A stretch of 64,000 nt of DNA from the NCBI GenBank assembly GCA_965649825.1, contig OZ287696.1, forward strand, positions 868,001 through 932,000, written 5' to 3'. A model generated the notes under the pieces. The model was not told the origin of the DNA. It made no database searches and was given only the letters and a program-made list of their open reading frames with translations. The position numbers and the translations under genes were made by a program. Positions 1 through 10,748 of this stretch are shown here, piece after piece. How positions within the stretch are numbered: the stretch's first letter is position 1; every line of letters begins with the position of its first letter. This stretch comes from Penicillus capitatus. Lineage: Eukaryota > Chlorophyta.

Positions 1-2265
1 ATTTCGCTGACGTGTTTTGTGATCTAGCAAGATGCGTGGGAATCTGGTCTACATGCAACTGGTGCACTGTCGCGAATGTGGAGCTTTGGCATTTGATAGC
101 GTGCCTGGATCGATTGAGCACGAAAGTGGAGATCCATCAGTAACGGAAGACCCTGTCGTTTGAGGATGCCATTTGCGGGAAGAATAAGTTGTGCTGACCT
201 GTGTCGAGTACAACCAAGGAATCTGGAGAGCATGTTCGCAGAGTCTGCCTTGAGTCATCCTTGACTCTCTCCGAGGAAACAGAAACCAGCTGCTCAAGAT
301 CAGCACCAGAAGAGGAGTCGATCTCGTCGGGACCCATGGAATCTGGCATCATGCACGGAGGCGTCCGCCTAAGGACAACGTGCACAGTTTGCTTGACACG
401 CCTGGCATTCAGCACTCCGCGGAGACACTGGGTCGCTTTTGGGAGTGGTCTCTGCGAGGACACGCCTTACCCCAGTTTGAAGATGTCACACTTCTCTGAA
501 CTTGCTTGTGCGATTGTCATGAAAGCTCTTCGCAAAAGATTCTGGAAAGCACGACTAAAAAGCCTCTCAGAGTCAATCTTGATGTTCTCAGAAAACATAA
601 AACGACAACCGTCTGTTCAAAATTGCCAAGATGAAGCAGTGGCTCTTGCCAGAGCACAAGGAATCCAGTTGATCCTTGGAAGGACGCATCCAAGTGAAAC
701 AAGCGCAGTTTATTCGGCATCACGGGTGTCCAGATCCGGTCAGAGCTGGATTGACTTCCGAGAGTCAGCGCTGCAATAGTATACACTCGGCAGTCCGGAG
801 ATGCCACACCTGCCCAGAATTCGATGTGTGCTGACTGGCAGGCATGCAGTTCATTCCGAATGCACCTGAAAAGCACAACTCAAGAAGCCTTGATGATAAG
901 ACAACAATTCTTCACCTCACAGGTGAGGTCATTGATACGAACGACTCTTATGGTTGAATGATGTTTCCCAGGCCCTTTCAAAGATAGGGGTACTGTTGTC
1001 GAGGAGAAGGCTATGCCTCTATCAAGGCAAGATAAGGTGTCCATCAAGCATCGAAGCAAAGTGGGTGGCATGATGGCACTGTGGTACTTCATGAATGGCG
1101 TGTGAAGCTTCGTATTGATATAACCTCCAAAGCACACTGACAGAATCTACACTAGCCGTATCCATGCTCGAATTCCCAGACGCCCAGAAGAAAACGTACC
1201 ACCCTCAATGAGGTCACACTTTAAGTCTTAGTGCTCGTTTGATCATGTTCTGACAGACAGTGGAAGAAAGTCTGCCAAAAAGTGACGCAACACATCCGAC
1301 TGGAATAAGTGATGAAACCCAGCCCAGTCAGGGCTTTTCTGCCAGAGGCCGATACGTTGTTCACTTGACTGCCAACAGCCTGCAGCGGACTGGACATCTT
1401 TCCCCACTACCGATACCACTGGAAAGGAGATGCCGATCTGTGTACAAAGCGAGTTGTCAAGGAAGCCTGTCGTGGATCAAAACTACAGAAACCAGTGAGA
1501 TCTGAGACTGTTTCAGACATCAACAGTGCCTACTCAAAGGATGCAACCTACAGGTTAGCCATTTATCACTCCCTCTCCTCTCTAAACGATGTCACAGTCC
1601 ATGTGCATTAGACGGATCATTATTCTCTGCTAAAGAGACACATCCCAGCATACATGGTTCGAGGAAGAGACCGTTATAAGAACTCCTCCAGTCATCAACA
1701 GATTCATATGGTCTTCATTGGACAAAGGAGGACAGGAATCAAAGCCAGTGGTCTCCAAGGACCGGAGAGACAAAGCTTGGAGGCCTGACCAAGTTCAGCA
1801 GCTCGCGAAGAACACTGTCAGCTCATTGGTGCTACCATGGACTCATGGCCAGTCGAAGCGGTCTGTCTCGTTACGCATCTCTGCCGTCGACAAAGCAGAG
1901 ACCTAACGACAATCCACCTAAAAAGAGGTAAAACTGACTACCCATCTTTGCTTTTGGTCTGACATGTGGTTGAATGATAGACTCAGGATGATAGACTGGC
2001 TGAGCATTCAGAGAATCAAAGCATTGTGGCAGACAACCAGCCACCAGGCAACATTGGGCACGGTCCGTGGAGCATGAAGAACATCTGGTTCCAGATCCAG
2101 AGCATCAGAGCACCGCATCCGGCATCCGCACTCCAGTGATGTACCGCTGCTTCTCCACCCCGAGGCAGCGGCGTCGACCATCCTTCGCGGCACCAGCGGG
2201 TAGGGCCTTGGCGACCTGTCCGCCTTTCGGGGTCGCGCACAAGAGGCAGGCGAGTGTATACTGCC
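1..2265. other. gene-poor stretch, no supportable gene
   Basis: Only short open frames occur on both strands here; the longest (201-779, plus, 192 codons) has no recognisable motif, no intron continuation and no family resemblance. I looked for transposase, reverse transcriptase and integrase signatures and saw none. The stretch may be decayed repeat sequence or intergenic DNA. No RNA gene was recognised by eye. Confidence 0.5.
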
Positions 2266-2299
2266 GATGAACGGCGGTATCGTGCTGCTCTCAGACACC

Positions 2300-2560
2300 C
2301 GGGACCGTGTTTTTTCATCTCTCTTCCCTCCCGGGTGTCTCTTGTGTCTCCCCCTGCTTTCTATTTGTCGTCTTTGCCTTTTTTGTTTCTTCCTCCTTCG
2401 CTGCTTACCTGTTACATGCATTTTCCTTGTATGTTTACTGTTGATTTTCCTTTTCTGCTTGTTTGCTCACCTGCCTGCGTGTCTGTTCTGTGTTTTTGTT
2501 GTTTCCCTTTCATGTTTGTTTTTTCATGGGTCCCCTTTCCTTCTTTCATGTCTGGACCCC
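2300..2560 (+). other. pyrimidine-rich, strand-asymmetric tract
   Basis: The plus strand is strongly enriched in T and C with few A residues for about 260 bases. It creates overlapping frames of Leu/Phe/Ser/Cys-rich low-complexity translation that should not be read as membrane proteins. It has no exact repeat unit. It could be a decayed simple-sequence region or a long regulatory tract; its role is unknown. Confidence 0.5.
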
Positions 2561-4880
2561 TTACATGCATGTCTGCGCTGCGCGTCGTTCATCGAGAGTG
2601 GCACGACTACCTCCTACTAGTCGAACATCAGTTGCATTTCGTTCTCCTTGCGCACCCTGACTGGAATCGGAGCCAGTGCTCGTTCGGGGTGACCTCCCGC
2701 GCCGCATTGCGAGGCGCCGCTCGCCGACCGTAAGTCATTCCATCTCTAACACATAGGTCTCTCACTCTTTCTTTGCTTGCAGACTTTGTGGCGGGGTGGA
2801 CATCTGTTCTTCTGTGCACCGCCATTCTAAGACCTTTTCACTGGACATCACACTATTCAAAAGTGTGACATTTGGCAAGTGTCTTTGAGCCCCCATCGTT
2901 ACACTGGTTCGCTGTGCAACACACTTGTAACACTTTTTCTTAGTGCGACACACGTTTCCGAAGAGTGACATTTACAAACATTGTTTAAACAGTCAATCTC
3001 CGTTTCCGTTACGTTGCATGCACGCGAATTGCAATTTAACGACAGAACGCTTAATCTCCGACTTCTTCGTGATTGCTGCGGAGGCTGTTGCAGGACGCAT
3101 GTCGTCGTTAAGCTCATCACTGTCTTCTGATCGAAGACTTCGGGAATCCACGGATCTCTTCATCGCATTCGCTGTCGTCGACAGACAACACAACGCCGAC
3201 TCCGAGCAGGCGCCGTCGATTAGGTTTCCTAAACCCACCAAGCACGTTGCGACGTATGACCGCCGACAACTGCTCATCTCGCTATCTGCAGCATTTTGAA
3301 TGTCTGCTGACATTACCGTGCCAGGCTTTTGTCCGACTGGCTTGCACTCGAGTTCCAGAGATCCGTGCAGTGCCTGAGATGTTAGAGATGTGAGTGCACA
3401 TGAAGATAGACTCGAGGCGGCTGCGTTGGCGGATTAGCGATAGGAGAGTGAGAGCCGAGAGCCTCGTCGATGCGCCAGACGGACTCTTAGGTAGTTATAG
3501 CTCGCTCTTCCAGCTGCAAGTCGATTCGAACCAGCAAAAGGTCGAATGTCTCTCAGAACGGCGACGGCACGTCGGCCATGGTAAAACATGAAGACGTCGC
3601 TGCTTGTCATCCACAGCAGACGATGCACTCTGAAAAGGGGGCGCGCGACGAACTATCGCCATTTCGAAGTTGTCTACACAGTGAGCACGCATGATTCGGC
3701 GTGGACGCTATCTACCGTCTGAGAAGTGTATAACAGTCCGCGCAGCTTTTCGAGGCAAAGAAGAGAGAGCGCACTGGAATGACGATCCTGTCGTTTTCGT
3801 TCTATCGCCTTGGCGACTTCGCAGTTCGAGCGTAGTACAACAGAGGAGGTACACGGAAGACCTTTACAGAGACGAACAGATCATACAAGAACAGCGTGAA
3901 CTCCAGAGAACGCCGGTCACAGGAGGCCGTCGAGTGCAAAGCCTCCAGGAACCATTGTTCGATAGATCAGATGGCGTCAACTGACTGCTTCTGCGCCATT
4001 CAACGCATAGAGCGACATCTCTGCCGCCTCACTTTCAGGGCGTCATCTCCTTTGGGTAATCCGCCTTTCTCCAGTCCTCGTTGCTCTTTCTCGACAGATT
4101 TCTCTGAGGAGGCCTGTACGATCGCTTGTCGTTCGCTCCGACAACGACAAAGAGGTCGATGCGTCTCCGCGTACCGCTCGTCGGATTTGAGATAGCCGGA
4201 ACGACATTTGAACGCTCGTCTAATGGCGACGCCTGAACGTCGATGTCACCGACATGGCAAGACGATTGAGTCACGTGTATTACATACACGAAGACAAGTT
4301 TGCCTTTGTTTGTTTGCTGATGCGATCGGCGTCAGCAGGTGATTCCTGAAGTGCGAAAACTTAACGCCTAGGAACAATGATGACGCCATGCAACTCGACA
4401 ACCAAGTGATCGATACGGAAATGTGTTGTGTCCTGCATGACACATCTGTCCCACGGACTAATCAACGCAATAATCTCTGGAAAATGGATATTCGAAAGAA
4501 ATGTGGCCGCAAATAGTCTTTCCTCGTCGACCATCTATTCGACAAATATAAAATTTGCATCATTGCTTTGTAAGTGCTTTGGCAGGCTGCTGCCTTCTGA
4601 GCAATGACCACAGGTGAAAGCCACGAGACCACAGTTTGCATGAAATCGAAAAGTGCAAATGCAATGCAAAGAGAGTGTTTCAGTGTGTAGCGCAGTAAAT
4701 AGATGAGTATATGAAGAAGCTGAACCGATCACTGAAAATAGCATGGAAGACGATGAAACCGAAGGCGGAGTATCCGCTACAGGCTAGAACAACACAGTGC
4801 GGCAAAGCAGAACAGGTCAGATGCATCTCGGTCGTCGAATCCGCATCCATCAGTTCTCCGAGCGGGGCGATCGCGTAGAC
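2561..4880. other. no recognisable gene
   Basis: Open frames up to about 120 codons exist on both strands, but none shows a family motif or a frame that continues across plausible splice sites. Composition resembles intergenic sequence elsewhere in the window. Nothing else was identified. Confidence 0.45.
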
Positions 4881-4884
4881 GCAT

Positions 4885-5577
4885 TCAAAGGACAGAAACT
4901 GAATCCGCGGCTGGCATCATCTCCCTCTGCTGCCTCGTCTCGACTCGCCAGCCGAAACACCGAGGAACGGACAGCCACATCGCTCCACTTGCCGGAAGTG
5001 GCGAATGGCGCCGCACCTCTGCCATGTCCACACCTTGCGTCTCCCCGATCTCGGTGTTTCGAACGCGTCCTCCATCGACCGAGTTTGCGTCGGACATCTC
5101 TATCGCCTTTCTGTCGGGAATCCTCGTTGCGAGAGACGGCGACTTGCTTGGAATGGCCAGAGGCGCACTGGGTCCAGCGGCAAACGGATCTGAAGACGCC
5201 GCCGAAAGAGGTGCGCACGGAGGCGAGGCAGGCATCCTGACATCCGGAGGAATGTCGATCGTGACGTCAAGCGGGATACGGAGAGCCGTCTCGTACAGCT
5301 TCCACGCGGAGGTCTCCATCACGCCTTGGCTCGTCAGGCAGTACTTTACAAGATCCTCTCGCCAGCTCTGTCGGGTGTCCTGTCAGCCGAACAGTAGATT
5401 ACTTGAAAGACAGGCTCGGTATAGAATTTCAAGTGCATGATAATCTGTGGGACACGACAGAAGGTCAAATGGCCGCGATAGACGCAGGTAGAGTTACACC
5501 TGATTGAGAGAAATCCCGACAGAGACGCAAGAGAAGAGTGCGGCGATGACTTTCGCTGCAACGCTGTCGCTTAACAT
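4885..5577 (-). CDS. chimeric gene: TMEM184 N-terminal exons fused to an unrelated C-terminal exon
   Basis: Exon 1 (5500-5577) and exon 2 (5403-5444) are near-copies of the first two exons of the TMEM184 gene at 17.0-18.6 kb, including the ATG and splice sites. Instead of the TMEM184 third exon, the frame continues after a possible 35-bp intron (5368-5402) into a 161-codon exon (4885-5367) beginning SWREDLVKYCLTSQG and ending in a Pro/Ser-rich, probably disordered tail. The joined frame is about 200 codons with no stop. Similarity to the intact gene breaks inside intron 2, as expected if a duplicated 5' end landed beside foreign sequence. It is either a new fused gene or a pseudogene fragment; the 35-bp intron is shorter than usual here. 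No function can be assigned to the C-terminal part. Confidence 0.4.
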
Positions 5578-5690
5578 GGTTGCGTAACGCACGTGCTGAG
5601 TTGAAAATTGATTAACAATGGATGATGCGTCCGAACAAATGTCACATCGAAAGCAAACATGTTTGACACACAGACATCAGCAAAATCTCG

Positions 5691-5713
5691 CACATCACAT
5701 CACATCACATCAC
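5691..5713. repeat. CACAT pentanucleotide repeat (4 units)
   Basis: Four tandem CACAT units lie just upstream of the copy A TMEM184 start. The same position in copy B (about 18718) has two units, so the repeat has changed length since the duplication. Confidence 0.8.
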
Positions 5714-5981
5714 AATCAGGAAACAGAAGAGGGCGTTCATTCGATCCTCTGTGGCAGGCAATTCTGTCAAACGCGGTTCTGAAGCAGGAATAAGATAGGG
5801 AGTGGTGTTGGATTCTCGGAGATGCAGAACACCAGAGGCTTCGTCTGGAGGTTGCTGAGGGACGCTTGGCTGGGCCATTTGAGCAGGATTGTCGACGGAT
5901 GTCTTGTACATTTCTTCCAGGATGGCGAGATATGGAAGACGACTCGGGTAGGCTCGTTGCTCCAGGCTTGGATAGCTATGC

Positions 5982-6192
5982 CATGTGCAGGACTGCGCCG
6001 ATCTGCATCGAGGCAGATCGACGGCAGACTCGTGCACATGGCAGTAGCTATGGCATTCTGAGCCGCCTCCATGTGCAGGACTGCGCCGATCTGCATCGGG
6101 GCAGATCGACGGCAGACTCGTGCACATGGAGTAGCTACGTACAAGGTCTGCGCCGATCTGCATCGAGGCAGATCGACGGCAGACTCATGTAC
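5982..6192. repeat. three tandem long hairpins in copy A
   Basis: Three imperfect inverted repeats of 54-59 nt lie at 5982-6040, 6070-6128 and 6139-6192. Each has an inner stem GATCTGC/GCAGATC around an ATCGAG or ATCGGG loop, then a GACTGC-type middle stem; the first two close with CATGTGCA/TGCACATG. They are spaced by AGTAGCTA-type linkers. Copy B has the same three at corresponding places with changes in both arms. They could be encoded RNA hairpins, recombination or cruciform sites, or remnants of a repeat; nothing in the sequence decides between these. Confidence 0.75.
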
Positions 6193-6201
6193 ATGCCCTT
6201 G

Positions 6202-6627
6202 CTAACCATGGGCTGGTCTGCATGCTTCTTGCGCGTCTCCTCCTTCGACCTCCTCAGCCACTCCGGATCCGTCCCGCGTCGTACGCTCGTTCGCTCTCCA
6301 CTTCGGAGACTGTATCCTCCGTCCTGCGCGCAGCATGATGAGAGGGATCCCTGGCAGAAAGGATGGGTACCTCTTGGCAAACTTCTTCGGTCTCTTGTGT
6401 TTTGGCTTCCTGGCAGCTCGAGGTATGACTCTGCCGAGCCTTCTTCTTTTCTTGGTCTCCTTTGCATCTCTGGCAGCCGGCAAGCAGGACTCCATCAGCT
6501 GACGGTGCTGCGAGAAAACGGACTCCAGTCGCATCCAGTAAGCTTCGAGGCCCTCCGCCGTGTCGAGGGCGCATCGAACGTGCCTCCGGTGTGTCGGATT
6601 CGTTCGGTCGACTGCTTCGGGCTCCAC
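6202..6627 (-). other. conserved minus-strand frame within the duplicated block
   Basis: A frame of about 140 codons gives a Lys/Arg-rich protein segment (for example HVRCALDTAE, YWMRLE, RQLMESCLPAAR, RVIPRAARKPK) also readable in copy B (about 19200-19650), where substitutions largely keep the reading, although the copy B frame is interrupted further downstream. Conservation of amino acids suggests coding history. It lacks a recognised domain. It may be the C-terminal exon of the repeat-borne gene whose other exons make up the tandem array. Confidence 0.35.
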
Positions 6628-7142
6628 GATGATTCCTACAAACGCGGTTGTTTAGCAGACTGTCTTTCGTCTGCGGAGGCGGCGATACCTGTGTCGTGTT
6701 CGATGAACCTCGAGGATTCCAGCAGCCACGCCCCGCTCGTGTTCGCGGAACGCTGCCCTCGATCAGCTGCAGCCGGCAGATGAGGTCGAGCAGATCCGCC
6801 AGCCGGTTGCGGGACAGCCGATCGACGAGGAGCTCGGGCTCCTTCGGCTGCACCTGGTCCATGCGCCGAGCGCGGCGGGCGGTGGACTCGATCCCCTCCG
6901 ACTCCTTGCTCATTCCCACCACCTGGAGGTGGAGATCGGCCGGGAAGGAGCTCTGGATCTGCCGGGTCTTGAGCTTCTTCCCAGACGCTGGGGAAGCACG
7001 ACTCGGCGGCGCAAGTGCTTCCCTCCGGCGCCGCAAAGCCGCCGGCCTTCCAGTTGCTGCTAGACACACACCCAAGTGAAACCGAACCAGAGAGAGACGG
7101 AGCACGTACCTTGTGACGAAGAACTTCTTGTGGTTGGAGGAG

Positions 7143-8040
7143 GCGACGGCTGCGTATCTGGCAAAGCGGCACGTCTTGGATTCGGCCGTGAAGGAGTCCC
7201 GGAGCTGCCGAGGGGTGAAGGCGTAGTCCACCGCGAGCAGTGGACGTGCTCCGTCGACCCCTTCTCCGCAGACGCCTCTTCTCTTGGCGAGGGTTGCGAT
7301 TCCCGGCGAAGGGATAGGTCTTGGACTCGTCCGGGAAGGAGTCCCAGAGCTGCCGGATCTTAAGCTTCTTCCCAGACGCTGGGGAAGCACGACTCGGCGG
7401 CGCAGGTGCTTCTCTCCTCCGCCGCAAAGCCGCCGGCATTCCAGTTGCTGCCAGACACACCCTATGTTAGACCGAACGAAAGAGAGGGAGCACGTACCTT
7501 GGTGACGCAGGGAATTCTTGTGACTGGTGGAGGCGACGGTTGCGTGTGCGGCGAAGCGGTGGGTCTTGGACGCGGCAGGGAAGGAGTCCCAAGAGCTGCC
7601 GAGGTGTAAAGGCGTAGTCCACCGCGAGCAGTGGACGTGCTCCGTCGACCCCTCCTCCTCAGACGCCTCTTCGCTTGGCGACGGTTGCGTGTCCCGGCGA
7701 AGGGGCAGGTCTTGGACTCGGCCGGGAAGGAGTCCCAGAGCTGCCGAGGGGTGAAGGCGTAGTCCACCGCGAGCAGTGGACGTGCTCCGTCGACCCCTCC
7801 TCCTCAGACGCCTCTTCGCTTGGCGACGGTTGCGTGTCCCGGCGAAGGGGCAGGTCTTGGACTCGGCCGGGAAGGAGTCCCAGAGCTGCCGGATCTTGAG
7901 CTTCTTCCCAGACGATGGGGAAGCACGACTCGGCGGCGCAGGTGCTTCTCTCCTCCGCCGCAAAGCCGCCGGCATTCCAGTTGCTGCCAGACACACCCCA
8001 TGTTAGACCGATCCAGAGAGAGAAAGAACACGTACCTTGG
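7143..8040 (-). repeat. tandem array of about 145-bp units with intron-like modules
   Basis: Units of about 145 bp recur starting near 7143, 7288, 7530, 7677 and 7822. A second module contains a GTACGTG...GGCAG (minus strand) sequence with good intron form; copies at 7448-7497 and 7984-8035 and a further one at 7057-7109 are 50-53 bp, the usual intron size here. The phrase RQLWDSFPAESKT appears in one minus-strand frame per unit, but 145 is not a multiple of three, so successive units change frame. Either exons of a repeat-borne gene were tandemly copied with their introns, or this is a non-coding satellite-like array. Confidence 0.6.
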
Positions 8041-8588
8041 CGGCGAAGGATAAGTTCTTGTCGCTGGAGGACCGCGCCCGAATAAAGTTGTCGTCGAGGG
8101 GTCCTTGAGTGCGCGCTTGGGAAATCGGCGCACAGTCCGGAAAAGCAGAAATGCGAAAACTGGTATGGCGTCGCGCGTTTTGTAGTCGAGGATGTGACAT
8201 TTTCAGCAAATTCGACCGCGGTTAGCCAATCAGAATGCGCGATTCTCTTCGCGGCAGTCTGACGTCAGACGAAAATGGGCCGAACGTCACTTCGCTCGGC
8301 AGGCAACCTACCACATCTCCAGTGGACTGATCTCGAACGGAGAGACATCGAGACGATGAGGGTCGGCATGGCCTCTTCCAGGAAGACCAGATCTCTCGTC
8401 TTCTTGTGCTGCATGGGCAGGCGAATCTGCTCACTACACCCCTTTGCAACCGAGAGACGGATGGAGGCAAAGAGCATGGAGAATGTGACAGACCTTTGGT
8501 GAGTCTTCCCCGTCCCCGACCTCCTGAGACGCGTCGGGAAGCATCCCGGAGTGTACATAGGGTAGAACAGTGAACTGCCTGCGACTTC

Positions 8589-9140
8589 TTACTCGAGCGC
8601 TTCGGCGCGTCCTCTCGCTATGAAGATTTGGAAGTCGTCGTGGTGGATGTTGACGAGGGACTTCCGTATGAGCGTCTTCAGTTCTGTCCCCAGTCGACGA
8701 CAGCCGTTGATGGGAAGCTCTTCCTCGAGCAAGCTCCAGAAGCGACTCAGAGAGCAACCTTGCATCGGAGCACGCGTTAAGCCTTCGTGCGATAACGCAT
8801 TCGTCGAGACGACGACCCGATCTCTGAAAAACAGAGCGTGAGAGAAAAGGAAGGATCCATGAGAGGTTGGTGCTTGCTGCCTTTGGTGCTGTCTCATCCA
8901 CTGTCCCAGAATCTCTTCCGAACGTCCGTGCGTTTCTGAACATTGTGGGACCGGGTACATCTCTGCGGTGTCGAAGAGCGTGACGCCGTTCTCGAATGCA
9001 AAGTCCAGCAACGCAAAAGACTCCTCATGAGTGTGATGGGATCCCATCGTCATGGTCCCTGTCACCAATCGCCTTTTGACCCCTCCCCACCATCTCACGA
9101 GGAATACCCAACGAGAGCTTCGAAACTGGCAGATCGTGGT
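8589..9140 (-). pseudogene. aldo/keto reductase, partial or degenerate
   Basis: Minus-strand sequence shows family signatures: VSKLSLG joined by a 49-bp intron (9059-9107, ending GGTGACAG) to GTMTMGS, then ALLDFAFENGV and FDTAEMYPVP, the region holding the catalytic Asp and Tyr of aldo/keto reductases, then RDRVVVSTN. A second intron, possibly GC-AG, may lie before RDRVVV. Beyond this, the expected RLGT-YIDLYQIHWP region is only loosely seen (CRRLGTE) and a stop follows at 8589, so roughly the C-terminal two-thirds of the TIM barrel is missing. The N-terminus upstream of VSKL cannot be joined cleanly. It sits beside the repeat block and is probably decayed. Confidence 0.45.
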
Positions 9141-9465
9141 CGGACAGTCAGCTGTTGCGAATCCAGTGACCGTCGCACGTCTCGCACCACCGATCATGCG
9201 CTCCTCCAGACGCAACCGCCGTTCCTCTGAACAATCGACGAAGGGTCGGGTCCCTTGACTCGCAAGGGACGTACGCATCATGGGTCTCTCGGCCAAGGGG
9301 CCGCAGAACGATCGCCGTACATTCATCGGATCCATCAACTGCCGCTGATCGAACGCTTCAGACCAGTCTCGTCGCGTACGACTCGGACGAGCCATTTTCG
9401 TTGAAGTGGCCGTTCTGACGCTGCTCATCGTCGCCGATCTCGTTCACACCGACAACGGCGTCTTC

Positions 9466-10657
9466 ATGTCGGATTGGGTGCAGGAAATCGAGTCGCTCGT
9501 GGGAGATCGCCGAGAGGTGACTTTGTCGACGACTTTCTGCGACATCTGCTCAGACGACGTGCTGACTAGACGGTGTCCTGCAAGTGGCTGAGGGAGAACT
9601 TCAACATACCAATTGACTTTGCCAAGAAGTACGTGTCCTCGCCCGACGCTACGACATTTCGCGTTTCTGGCGAGGAGATATGCAAAACACTCTCCTTGCT
9701 TGACAGGATTCTCTTTGAGGCATTCGAGCGACACGCCCCTCGCTGCGATGCCGTCTTCTGCGTCGTCGGTGTGATGCATTCTTCGGACGGTCGAAGCATT
9801 CAACTCGTCAAGCATGAAGATCTGACAGGTGTGGATCGCACACAAGACCGCATACACAGCTCATTGCTCTGTCCTCAGCGTGTTTGAAGAAGTACAGAAG
9901 AGTGAGCTCCGTACACATACAGTGGTAATGCCGTTGGACACGACTGGCTGCTTCGAGTCAATCGGATCCCGTTGCTTGCAGTCTGGGTCCGAAGAACAGT
10001 ATCTCTGTGATTAACTTGGTCAACATGAAGGGCAGCGAGCTCGAGTGCTTTTTCGAGAAACTTCGACTGGGACCCTCTGCTACGTCCGTCAAGACTGAAG
10101 GCGAGTCTCGGGGAAAGGAGATGGATGACATGACATCGTGTTCTGTTGTGCAGCATCGACGGAGATGAAAGCGACAGAGGTTAGAAGGGCTTCGAGAGAA
10201 ATGGCATCGCGTAAGAAGGCGTCCAACTCGATCGATGAGAGCGAGTTGACAAGTCCATCGAAGAGACAGATCAAAGACCGAAACGAAACGGGCTTTGGCG
10301 ATCGGATGGTCAAACGGCGACCTTCAGACGAGAAAAAAGATTCCGCAAAGAAGGCAAAGAAGACCAAAGTGAAAACCAGCTTCTATCCCCACAGCTAAGC
10401 GTATGCGATGTGCCTGTCAGATCAAGCACGAAGAGGGCATCGACACAGGAGTAGAAACAGCAGACCGTGCGGAGACAGACGTGAAAAAGGAGATCGTCAC
10501 TCATGCACGTGCGATCTTACAAAGCAATTCATGTGTGAGAGATGCTCGAGTGGGATGGATTGTAGGGAGAGAATCTGAGAGGATTCGATCGAGTATTCGG
10601 CATTTGAGCAAGGAAAAGAAACAGACGTCTCTCGCGTCGTTTTTCTCGAAGAAATGA
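9466..10657 (+). CDS. POLD3: DNA polymerase delta subunit 3 (p66/Cdc27-like)
   Basis: A non-catalytic subunit that links replicative polymerase delta to the PCNA clamp. Exon 1 (9466-9516) starts MSDWVQEIE; intron 9517-9569; exon 2 carries TVSCKWLRENFNIPIDFAKK, like the YKWL motif at the p66 N-terminus, followed by FRVSGEE, LVKHEDL and VHIQ, matching the winged-helix region. The middle is basic and Lys/Ser-rich. The protein ends in a PIP box, QTSLASFF, six residues from the C-terminal region's end at 10655-10657, exactly where p66 carries its PCNA-binding site. Several internal introns exist; two internal joins (about 10080-10160 and 10510-10570) are unresolved. It is convergent with the PI synthase gene, 91 bp apart. 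Confidence 0.75.
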
Positions 10658-10748
10658 AAAAATGTGTGGCAGTGAGATTGATCATGACGACTTTGCTTTC
10701 CCATCTGCTTCGAGTAGTGCATTCATGTGAAACCAAACTGTCCAAGAC

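Larger units (their letters stand above)
5360..8323. repeat. duplicated block, copy A
   Basis: About 2.96 kb highly similar to copy B at 18389-20500. In order, both share TMEM184 exons 1-2 with upstream DNA, a short CACAT repeat, three hairpins, a conserved segment of about 0.5 kb that reads as a basic protein on the minus strand, intron-like modules and a conserved right end (8100-8323). Copy A is longer because its internal tandem array (about 7143-8040) is expanded. The right boundary falls at a shared CAACCTACCACATC motif. No terminal inverted repeat or target-site duplication was seen, so I call this a segmental duplication rather than a transposon. Confidence 0.75.

Noticed and set aside
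201-779. 192-codon plus-strand frame
   Set aside because: No family motif, no conserved context, and comparable frames exist on the opposite strand.
2254-2733. Hydrophobic plus-strand frames resembling membrane proteins
   Set aside because: They are a translation of a pyrimidine-rich tract (Leu/Phe/Cys/Ser only) without start context or splice continuation.
5982-6192. CRISPR array
   Set aside because: The repeats are only three, are themselves long hairpins, and the spacers are short and related; the DNA is clearly eukaryotic.
6254-7996. 580-codon minus-strand open frame
   Set aside because: It runs through the 145-bp tandem array in a single frame although the array shifts frame each unit, giving Arg/Pro/Ser-rich translation; it crosses intron-like modules. 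Most likely a by-product of GC-rich repeats.
6648-8053. Plus-strand frames across the tandem array
   Set aside because: They overlap the intron-like modules on the other strand and repeat the same low-complexity phrases; no evidence of coding.
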